DNA from: Betaproteobacteria bacterium
GTDB lineage: Bacteria > Pseudomonadota > Gammaproteobacteria > Burkholderiales > SG8-39
Assembly (NCBI GenBank): GCA_012274205.1
Contig: JAAOZY010000005.1
Span: 1 to 17,571 of the forward strand
Length of the DNA stretch: 17,571 bases
Direction: 5' to 3'
The notes below the pieces were generated by a model. That model worked only from the letters and a program-made list of their open reading frames with translations, searched no databases and was not told where the DNA came from. The position numbers and the translations under genes are program-made. This document shows positions 1 through 5,417 of this stretch, piece after piece (the stretch's first letter is position 1; every line of letters begins with the position of its first letter).

Positions 1-775
1 GCTGGTGCAGCGCCGTCTGCTGCAAGGCGTCCAGATTCAGCGCGATATCGCGCAGCGCGGGCAGCTCTACCGCGATCGGCGCGTCGTCCGTGCGCCGGCC
101 GAGCAGGCGTGCGAGTTCGGCTTCAGTTACCGGCCGCTCGCGCTCCATGCGCAGCAGTTCCTCGTTCATGCGTCCGATCTGGCTTTGCGCTTTCAGCACT
201 TCGGCCTGCGCCGCCTGGCCGACAGAGTAGCGGCTCTCGGCGAGGCGCAGGAATTGTTCGAGGATGTCTCGGTTGCTTTTGAGCTGCCGCACCGTTGCAT
301 CGGTCAGGGCGAGATCGAAGTACGCAATCTTGACTTCGCGCACCACGCGGTTGCTGGTTTCGCGCAGGCCGTAGTTGAGCGTTTGCGCATCCTTGGCCGC
401 AACCTGCTCGCGCAAGGCGCGCTTGCCCGGATAGGGCAGCTTCTGCGACAGCCCGAGCATTTTCATGGTCATGTCCTCGCGCTTGAGGCTGAACGGCTGA
501 ATCGGTGCGTTGAGCAGGCCTGCTTCCAACATCGGATCCTCCAGCGCACCGGCCGGCCGCACGCGCTGCTTCGCCGCCTCGGCCTCGTTCGATGCCGCGC
601 GCAGTTCGGGATTGTTGCGCAGCGCTTCGTCGACGAGAGAACTCAGCGTTTGCGCGCCGGCGGCATCTGCCGGCCGATTCTGTGCCCGTGCAGGCGCCGC
701 AGCGGCAGCCACAATGGCTGCTACGGCAAACAGAGCGGGCAAACGCCCCCAGGACCTAATCAAGCTCATTGTCAT
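1..775 (-). CDS. TolC/CusC-family outer-membrane efflux protein (3' end outside window)
   Basis: Outer-membrane channel of a tripartite efflux system, probably of the heavy-metal RND (Cus/Czc) type. The minus-strand frame is open from an ATG at 775 to the left edge, giving 258 residues of a protein that usually has 400-480. A signal peptide with a long Ala-rich hydrophobic stretch ends near residue 32. The typical OMF start of the mature part follows (SLVDEALRNNPELRAAS, about 46-62). Next comes a helical hairpin region with YPGKRALREQ (about 115-124) and a segment reading ESRYSVGQAAQAEVLKAQSQ, which matches the family's coiled-coil heptads. AAAGGG lies about 5 nt upstream of ATG 775; a second in-frame ATG at 769 is less well placed. 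It follows the CusF-like gene by 46 nt on the same strand, so it is probably the third gene of a cupredoxin-cusF-OMF operon. RND and adaptor genes would be expected beyond the left edge, which cannot be checked here. Confidence 0.88.
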   Translation of the reverse strand, partial: MTMSLIRSWGRLPALFAVAAIVAAAAAPARAQNRPADAAGAQTLSSLVDEALRNNPELRAASNEAEAAKQRVRPAGALEDPMLEAGLLNAPIQPFSLKREDMTMKMLGLSQKLPYPGKRALREQVAAKDAQTLNYGLRETSNRVVREVKIAYFDLALTDATVRQLKSNRDILEQFLRLAESRYSVGQAAQAEVLKAQSQIGRMNEELLRMERERPVTEAELARLLGRRTDDAPIAVELPALRDIALNLDALQQTALHQ

Positions 776-821
776 AACGACCCTTTCGCGCGAAGTCCGC
801 GTGTTTGCTCAGACTTGCCGG

Positions 822-1172
822 CTATTTCAGTTTTTCCAGGCGCAACACGGTGAATTCGCCGCCGACGCCGTCGACGTCGAACTTGATCTTGTCGCCGGGT
901 TTCAGGCGATCGAGCATGGCCTTGTCTTTGACGCGGTAGGCCATGGTCATCGGCGGCATGTCGAATTTCGGCATCGCGCCGTGCTTGATCGTGAGCTTGC
1001 CCGCGGCCTTGTCGATGCTGCGCACTTCGCCTTCGGCCCAGGCTGCGCCTGCTGTTGCGGCCGGCTTCGCCTCCTTGCTTGCATGATGCATATGGCTATC
1101 TGCCGCGCCCGCCTGGAATGCCCATGCTGCGCCGAATATCGAAACCGCGATCAAAACCGAGTTGCGAGTCAT
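822..1172 (-). CDS. cusF: CusF-like periplasmic copper-binding protein
   Basis: Small periplasmic Cu(I)/Ag(I) chaperone that hands metal to a Cus-type efflux pump. The 116-residue product starts with a signal peptide (about 1-24, ending AGAADS). A short His/Met spacer (HMHH, 27-30) follows, then a CusF-type OB-fold domain (about 46-116). Candidate ligands are His64, Met75 and Met77 in HGAMPKFDMPPMTM (64-77). E. coli CusF has a Trp that stacks on the metal just before its PEMTM motif; here that place is Met72, so the cation-pi cap seems replaced by a thioether. A longer reading to 1313 exists, but the start at 1172 has GGGAAAG upstream and puts the signal peptide at the N-terminus. It lies 47 nt after the cupredoxin gene and 46 nt before the outer-membrane factor, consistent with one transcript. 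Confidence 0.88.
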   Translation of the reverse strand: MTRNSVLIAVSIFGAAWAFQAGAADSHMHHASKEAKPAATAGAAWAEGEVRSIDKAAGKLTIKHGAMPKFDMPPMTMAYRVKDKAMLDRLKPGDKIKFDVDGVGGEFTVLRLEKLK

Positions 1173-1219
1173 TTTCTTTCCCTTTCCGTAGTTGCCAATT
1201 ATCCGTCGTGCATCGACGT

Positions 1220-1735
1220 TCATTTCACCGAGACTGCGCCCACCATACCGGCCTCGAAATGGCCCGGCTGCAGACAGGCGAAGTCGAAGCTGCCGGCCCG
1301 GGTGAACTGCCAAATCAGTTCTCCGCTTTTTCCCGGCGCCAGCGTAATCATGTTCGGGTCGGAATGCTCCATGCGGGGAAATCTGCGCATCAGCGCGGCG
1401 TGCTGCTTCAATTCCGCCATGGTCCCGATCACCATTTCATGCTTGATGCTGCCAGCGTTTCTGACTACGAATCGAATAGTCTCGCCGCGCTTTACGCCGA
1501 TGCTTGCGGGCGTAAATCTCATGTCGTCGCTCATCACCACCTGGATCGCGCGCGAGACTTTGTTTGGATTTCCGGGCTTGCCGATCCCGTCGGCGTGCCC
1601 TACGTCTTGCGCATGTGCACCTTCGCTTTTGCCGTGCATCATGCCGGACATCATGCCCTGGTGCTCACCGTCGTGCGCGTATACCGCGATCGGGGCCAAT
1701 GCGAGCGTGGCAAGCATAAGCATTTCGGTTTTCAT
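1220..1735 (-). CDS. copI: Periplasmic type-1 cupredoxin (CopI-like)
   Basis: Secreted blue/green copper protein, probably a periplasmic copper buffer or Cu(I) oxidant. The product has 171 residues. A signal peptide (1-20, ending VYA) is followed by a His/Met-rich leader (HDGEHQGMMSGMMHG, 21-35) and a cupredoxin beta-barrel (about 60-171). All four type-1 copper ligands can be placed: His99 in KHEM, then Cys154, His159 and Met164 in CLQPGHFEAGM, spaced C-x4-H-x4-M. The start at 1735 has AAGGAT about 7 nt upstream; an in-frame ATG at 1756 lacks a good site. It is the first gene of a minus-strand operon with the CusF-like and OMF genes, and a perfect copper-box palindrome lies 95 bp upstream. 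The symbol copI reflects similarity to the copper-inducible cupredoxin of Rubrivivax/Cupriavidus, recalled from knowledge and not from a search. The cupredoxin assignment itself is firm. Confidence 0.88.
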   Translation of the reverse strand: MKTEMLMLATLALAPIAVYAHDGEHQGMMSGMMHGKSEGAHAQDVGHADGIGKPGNPNKVSRAIQVVMSDDMRFTPASIGVKRGETIRFVVRNAGSIKHEMVIGTMAELKQHAALMRRFPRMEHSDPNMITLAPGKSGELIWQFTRAGSFDFACLQPGHFEAGMVGAVSVK

Positions 1736-1800
1736 GCGTCGTATCCTTAAGTTCATGATTGTAATGTCGACCACAACTCCGCCAGCCGGCATCATGCAAC

Positions 1801-1862
1801 CCAGGGGCCAACACGAATCTGACGCCAGCATTACATTTCTGTAATCTTGCCGGCGCCAAGGG
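1801..1862 (+). repeat. Copy 1 of a 62-nt duplicated promoter segment
   Basis: Aligned without gaps to 4234-4295, 49 of 62 positions are identical by my hand count. The segment is centred on the copper box. The best-conserved core is the box with its flanks, GCCAGC on the left and CTTGCCGG on the right. Here the regulated operon lies to the left, on the minus strand. Confidence 0.75.
1830..1845. promoter_or_regulatory. Copper box (CopR-type palindrome) upstream of the cupredoxin operon
   Basis: ATTACATTTCTGTAAT is a perfect inverted repeat of ATTACA around a 4-nt centre. It lies 95 bp upstream of the cupredoxin ATG. The same RTTACA-N4-TGTAAT pattern occurs before the lipoprotein (4263) and before copR (10052). 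It resembles the cop boxes described for CopR/CusR-type response regulators, and copR is in this window. A CATGAT hexamer on the minus strand (1796-1791) could be the -10, but this is weak. A degenerate second site lies at 1750-1765. Confidence 0.8.
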
Positions 1863-1955
1863 TTGAAGCACGCAGCGCAGAGGGGGGAGGGGGGACAGTA
1901 CACCTGATACGCTTAACGCGTGGCACGTCGGGGATCACGGACCTCGAACCAAGCA

Positions 1956-1970
1956 CCGTCGCGGCGACGG
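1956..1970 (-). terminator. Hairpin after the UbiB-family gene
   Basis: CCGTCG-cgg-CGACGG is a perfect 6-bp stem with a 3-nt loop, 17 nt past the stop of the minus-strand kinase-like gene. No clear U-tract follows on the minus strand, so it may be a weak terminator or only a 3' stabilising hairpin. Confidence 0.35.
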
Positions 1971-1986
1971 CGAAGGCAGCCACGCG

Positions 1987-3600
1987 TCAGCGTTGGTCTG
2001 GGTCGCGGCGCAAGGCGCGAATGTAGATAATGACAGTGCCGGCAAACCCGCTGAAAATCATCATCTCGCCGAAAGTATCATGCCAGCCGCCCATCGGCGT
2101 CATCAGCAGCATCGCGCCGCCGATCACCAGAGCGGCGAAAGCGATGGCGCCGGTCAGGCGCTCGAGATTGCGGCTGAATTTGCGGCCCAGGGCCTCCAGA
2201 CCGGGCAGCCGGCCCAGGTTGCCTTCGGCGAAGCGCCGAAGGATGCGCCGCGTGTCGCCGGGTGCATCGACGATCAAGCGCTCCAACTCCCGTGCCAGCT
2301 TGGTTGTCGTTCCCTTGATCCGCGCCAGCGAGAAGTGCTGCGCGCTCAGGCGTGCGATTTCTTCCCGAAACGAGTCCATATGGTTATACCCCGGAGCGAG
2401 TTGGCCTATCATCGACTCCAGAATGACGAAAGCACGCGTCAGCAGCACAAACTCGCCCGGGTTGCGTACCCCGTTGCGGCTTCCGGCGCGCAGCAGGGAT
2501 TCGAACGCATTGCCGATGGAAACATCCGCCAGATTGGTCCTGCGGATTTCATACAGCACCGCCTTGATGTCCACCAATAGCTCAACGTGATTGACCTTTT
2601 CGCTCGCCGGCGCCATTTCGAGATAAGCCTCGGTGGCGGCCCGGGCATCGCCTTTGACCACGGCTTCGAGCAGGAGCGTCAGCGATTCGCGCATCGGCTC
2701 GTCCAGATCGCCCGTATTGCCGAAATCGAGAAGCGAGAGCCGCCCGTCCGGCAGAACGAACACATTGCCGGGATGCGGATCGGCGTGAAACAAACCTTCT
2801 TCGAAGATCGAATGCAGCATCAGCTTGACCAGCGTGTTGACCACCCGCGGCATCGCTTCCGGGTGCGTCTTGGCGTAGACGTCGGCGCGTTCACCCGCTG
2901 AATATTCCATCGTAAGCACAGTATCTCCCGAGCACTCCGCGATAACGTCCGGTATCCAGAGATCGGGGACATCGGCCAGCGCGGCGCGAATCAGCACAAT
3001 GGAACGCGCTTCGCGGCCAAAATCGGTTTCCCGGTGAAGACTCTTCGCCAATTCACGCACCACAATCGGAAGATCGACGGCGCGCAGACTCGGGAACAGT
3101 CCCTCTCCCAATCCTACCAGGTAATTCAATGCCGCTATATCCGTGGAGATGATGGCTTTAAGGCGGGGCCGCTGCACTTTCACGGCCACGTGACGCCCGT
3201 CCTGCATCGTCGCCTCATGCACCTGGGCGATGGTGGCGGCGGCCAGCGGCGTCTCGCTGAATGCGGAGAACAATTTCGTCAACGGGGCGCCCAGTTCGCG
3301 CTCGACCGTCGCGCGCACGACATTGATGTCCATCGCTGGCAGCTGGTCGTGCAGCAACAGCAGTTCATCGATGTAGGCCGCAGGCAGCAGGTCGCGCCGC
3401 AACGCGAGTATTTGCCCGAGTTTGAGAAACACCAGCCCCAGTTCCTCGAAGGTTTCGCGCACCTCCTTCGGCGACGGCCAATGGTTCCTGCCGAACAGAG
3501 CGCCGAGGAACTTGTGCCGGGCGAGCACGCGGAGAATCTGCATTAGCCGCGGCGCGGCGCGCAATACCTTGGCCTTCTTCGGGTCGATCAAGAGCGCCAT
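1987..3600 (-). CDS. ABC1/UbiB (AarF) family atypical kinase-like membrane protein
   Basis: Member of the UbiB/ADCK family, which supports ubiquinone biosynthesis or lipid handling through an atypical kinase/ATPase fold. The product is 537 aa, close to E. coli UbiB (about 546). Visible family motifs, in order: the KxGQ motif KLGQ (60-63) running into RRDLLP; the Ala-rich loop AAATIAQVHEA (120-130) that replaces the P-loop; Lys141 in VAVKVQRP; ETDFGREA (191-198); the catalytic-loop HADPHPGN (272-279); and DFG (292-294). Two C-terminal membrane segments follow (around GAIAFAALVIGGAMLLM and FSGFAGTVIIYI). The start at 3600 has GGAGG 5 nt upstream. It lies 77 nt after the small membrane-peptide gene on the same strand. 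Whether this is the cell's only UbiB or an accessory paralogue tied to metal stress cannot be decided from the window. Ubiquinone maintenance under copper stress is a plausible but unproven link. Confidence 0.9.
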   Translation of the reverse strand: MALLIDPKKAKVLRAAPRLMQILRVLARHKFLGALFGRNHWPSPKEVRETFEELGLVFLKLGQILALRRDLLPAAYIDELLLLHDQLPAMDINVVRATVERELGAPLTKLFSAFSETPLAAATIAQVHEATMQDGRHVAVKVQRPRLKAIISTDIAALNYLVGLGEGLFPSLRAVDLPIVVRELAKSLHRETDFGREARSIVLIRAALADVPDLWIPDVIAECSGDTVLTMEYSAGERADVYAKTHPEAMPRVVNTLVKLMLHSIFEEGLFHADPHPGNVFVLPDGRLSLLDFGNTGDLDEPMRESLTLLLEAVVKGDARAATEAYLEMAPASEKVNHVELLVDIKAVLYEIRRTNLADVSIGNAFESLLRAGSRNGVRNPGEFVLLTRAFVILESMIGQLAPGYNHMDSFREEIARLSAQHFSLARIKGTTTKLARELERLIVDAPGDTRRILRRFAEGNLGRLPGLEALGRKFSRNLERLTGAIAFAALVIGGAMLLMTPMGGWHDTFGEMMIFSGFAGTVIIYIRALRRDPDQR

Positions 3601-3677
3601 GCATCCCTCCAGACGGTCATGCCCTCAATCGAATGCGGCGTCCAAGCGCGCAGATCGAATAGGCCGTATACCGCCGT

Positions 3678-3899
3678 TCACTTGCGCTTTTGCGTGACGA
3701 CCCATGCGACGAGGCCGACAACGACGATGACAAGCAAAGTCGGCACCCACGGCCCACCGTATCCACCCATCGCGCCGTATCCGTTCATCCAGCCGTTGTA
3801 CCCGGCGCCGCCGTTCATCATGTTGCCGCTTTGTGCCAACGCAACGCCGGCGTCCAACAGTGTCGCCGCACCACCAACAACAGCAAGCAAGGCCTTCAT
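3678..3899 (-). CDS. Small Met/Gly/Asn-rich single-span membrane peptide
   Basis: The 73-residue product is not a family I can name. It begins with a signal-like hydrophobic segment (1-22, ending VALAQ). A low-complexity stretch rich in Met, Asn, Gly, Tyr and Trp follows (24-51, including NMMNGGAGYNGWMNGYG). A C-terminal transmembrane helix (about 52-69) ends in QKRK. If residues 1-22 are cleaved, the Met/Gly segment would face the periplasm and be anchored by the C-terminal helix, as expected of a weak Cu(I)-binding surface peptide (inference). AGGA lies about 7-8 nt before ATG 3899. A longer in-frame version from 3926 would spoil the signal peptide. It sits 77 nt upstream of the UbiB-family gene on the same strand. 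The MMGGYG-like composition echoes the repeat region of the Spy-like protein at 13484. Confidence 0.7.
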   Translation of the reverse strand: MKALLAVVGGAATLLDAGVALAQSGNMMNGGAGYNGWMNGYGAMGGYGGPWVPTLLVIVVVGLVAWVVTQKRK

Positions 3900-3921
3900 G
3901 AATTTTCCTGATCGAAACGAT

Positions 3922-3941
3922 GCCACTTAGTAGCCACTTAG
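3922..3941. repeat. Direct repeat GCCACTTAG spaced one helical turn
   Basis: GCCACTTAG occurs at 3922-3930 and again at 3933-3941, start-to-start distance 11 bp. It lies 23 bp before the ATG of the leftward membrane-peptide gene. The spacing would suit a tandem half-site operator, but no known regulator is recognised. Confidence 0.45.
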
Positions 3942-4233
3942 GCAGAGGGCTCGTCAGCCTGAAACCGCGTCACACCTGCCGGCGCATCCGGACAGCGCGC
4001 GCCGCACTTCACCAGTCCCACTTCACCCACCCTCTTGGCCGCTGCAGCATGGAACCAAAGATCTTAGGAATCCGTGCCGTCGAGGCGAATCTACGTTGAC
4101 CTTGTGCCGGCGTCCGTGCGGCAGCGAACGCAGCTTTGCTTCATCGGCCGTCTTCATATTGGCGATACTGCTGGTGCCGCTCCCGCCAAACGCCGCCACG
4201 GCATCGAATTGGCAATCCGCGGTCCAAATCGAT

Positions 4234-4295
4234 CCTGGAACCGACATAAAGCTGTCGCCAGCATTACATCTTTGTAATCTTGCCGGTCCCAATGG
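4234..4295 (+). repeat. Copy 2 of the 62-nt duplicated promoter segment
   Basis: Ungapped partner of 1801-1862 (49/62 identical by hand count), in the same strand orientation. The nearest convincing downstream gene lies to the right here and to the left for copy 1. Confidence 0.75.
4263..4278. promoter_or_regulatory. Copper box upstream of the lipoprotein gene
   Basis: ATTACATCTTTGTAAT is a palindrome of ATTACA/TGTAAT with a 4-nt centre, identical in its arms to the box at 1830. It lies 154 bp before the lipoprotein ATG and 364 bp from the leftward membrane-peptide ATG. CopR binding is inferred from its match to the box in front of copR itself. Confidence 0.75.
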
Positions 4296-4301
4296 CGCGA
4301 C

Positions 4302-4315
4302 TTGATCCAGGTCAA
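4302..4315 (+). promoter_or_regulatory. FNR/Anr-type box (class II position)
   Basis: TTGATCCAGGTCAA matches the TTGAT-N4-ATCAA consensus of FNR/CRP-family oxygen regulators at 9 of 10 fixed positions. Its centre (4308.5) predicts a class II transcription start near 4350, and the TATATT at 4337-4342 falls within 1 bp of the -10 that start requires. No good -35 is present, as is usual for activator-dependent class II promoters. Confidence 0.6.
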
Positions 4316-4336
4316 CGGTCGAGGGCCTCACCCACC

Positions 4337-4342
4337 TATATT
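4337..4342 (+). promoter_or_regulatory. -10 element of the lipoprotein promoter
   Basis: TATATT matches the sigma-70 -10 consensus at 5 of 6 positions. It is positioned correctly relative to the FNR-type box, with a start expected near 4349-4350 and a leader of about 80 nt. Confidence 0.5.
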
Positions 4343-4431
4343 CGCTGCAGCACAGATAGGAAATGCATAAGGCTTTTGATCGCTTACAAGATTAATCAAC
4401 AACTTTCTTCACTTTCACTGCGAGGCGAACC

Positions 4432-5397
4432 ATGCACAAGATTACCGGAATGGCTTTAGCCACTGCGTTTGCTCTGGGCGGCTGCGGCGGTGGCGATGGC
4501 GGCAGCGGCCCTGCTGCCGCGGTCTTGCCCGCCGTAACGTCAACTTCCGTGAGCGGCACGGCGGCCAAGGGCATCATCAAGCAGGCCAAGGTGCTGGTCT
4601 GCCGGGTCGTCAACGGCGTGCCGGAACCCGATGCGTCCTGCGCTTCGACTACTACAGGAAACGATGGCTCTTATCGCGTTACGTTTAGCGACGGCTATGC
4701 CGGGCCGGCGATGGTCAAGGTTATTCCGGGGACGGCGAGCACGATGATGGACGAAACCACCGGAACTGACATTGCCTACAACATGACCATGCGCGCGATC
4801 GTTCCCGCGGTTTCAACGACGACCACCGTTTACGTAACACCGTTCAGCGAAATGGCCGCCAGTGCCGTGAGCAAGACGACTATCGATGCGACGACAATCA
4901 GGCAATCCATCGACGCGGTTCAATCCACCATGTTGTCGCTCGGTGTCGATATGAGCGTCATGCCGATGATGGACCTGAAGGACAATGGCTCCGATCCAGC
5001 CATGCTGACCCTGCAATCCAATATGGTCAAACAGCTAGCCAGGGTAGCAATGGCGGCGAAGAACTCCAATTTGCTCAAAGATGCGAACGGGGTTGCCTGC
5101 AATGCCGCAGGCACCACGACCTCACAGCAAATTGCGTGCGCGGTTACCGCAATGGCAGGCGTAATGAACAGTTACGTTACGGCCGATGCAACCAAATCGG
5201 CAAACGTGCTTGCCGCATTGAACGCGCAGAACGCAACCAGTGTGAATATGCCCATCCTCAAAGCGGATGGAACTATTGGCGCGCAACTGACTGACATGAC
5301 TTCGTCCGCATCCATGCAAACCGCAATGCAAAATGCGGGAATGACGGTTACGGCCGCCGGGAATACGGTAAATGTGATGATGGGCGGAATGCACTAG
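4432..5397 (+). CDS. Unrecognised Met/Ala/Thr-rich lipoprotein
   Basis: The 321-residue product starts with a lipoprotein signal peptide with lipobox LGGC (Cys18), so it is probably lipid-anchored. A Gly-rich linker (19-25) follows. Residues about 38-100 (start SGTAAKG; NDGSYRVTF at 77-85) look like a small beta-sandwich of the carboxypeptidase-regulatory/Ig-like sort. The remainder (about 130-300) is predicted mostly helical, beginning VTPFSEMAASAV (135-146). Mature cysteines besides Cys18 are 57, 70, 223 and 236, which could form two disulfides. Met is frequent (for example MSVMPMM, 174-180) and the protein ends NVMMGGMH. The start at 4432 has GAGG about 7 nt upstream. The promoter region combines a copper box and an FNR-type box, so a copper/anaerobiosis role is inferred; no enzymatic motif is visible. 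It converges on copA with only 20 bp between the stops. Confidence 0.85.
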   Translation: MHKITGMALATAFALGGCGGGDGGSGPAAAVLPAVTSTSVSGTAAKGIIKQAKVLVCRVVNGVPEPDASCASTTTGNDGSYRVTFSDGYAGPAMVKVIPGTASTMMDETTGTDIAYNMTMRAIVPAVSTTTTVYVTPFSEMAASAVSKTTIDATTIRQSIDAVQSTMLSLGVDMSVMPMMDLKDNGSDPAMLTLQSNMVKQLARVAMAAKNSNLLKDANGVACNAAGTTTSQQIACAVTAMAGVMNSYVTADATKSANVLAALNAQNATSVNMPILKADGTIGAQLTDMTSSASMQTAMQNAGMTVTAAGNTVNVMMGGMH

Positions 5398-5417
5398 GGT
5401 CGGTTATTGCGCCCAGG

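Larger units (their letters stand above)
3900..4431. other. Long divergent intergenic regulatory region
   Basis: These 532 bases separate the leftward membrane-peptide gene from the rightward lipoprotein gene. They hold a 9-nt direct repeat (3922-3941), copy 2 of the duplicated promoter segment (4234-4295) with a copper box (4263-4278), an FNR-type box (4302-4315) and a -10-like TATATT (4337-4342). A short rightward frame from a TTG at 4096 to 4305 encodes 69 residues with a signal-peptide-like stretch. It runs through the copper box and has only a weak, distant ribosome site, so I do not call it a gene. The rest shows nothing recognisable. Confidence 0.6.

Noticed and set aside
5..853. Open rightward frame of 282 codons at the left edge
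   Set aside because: Antisense to a clear TolC-family gene with a signal peptide and ribosome site; the rightward product has no recognisable domain.
1750..1765. Possible second copper box just upstream of the cupredoxin ATG
   Set aside because: On the minus strand it reads ATTACA-N4-TGAACT, only 4 of 6 in one arm, and sits too close to the ribosome site to be convincing.
510..1844. Open rightward frame of 444 codons
   Set aside because: Runs antisense across three well-supported minus-strand genes; high GC makes such frames common.
4096..4305. Short rightward frame from a TTG with a signal-like N-terminus
   Set aside because: Non-ATG start with a distant ribosome site, and it runs through the copper box and FNR box; kept only as a remark.
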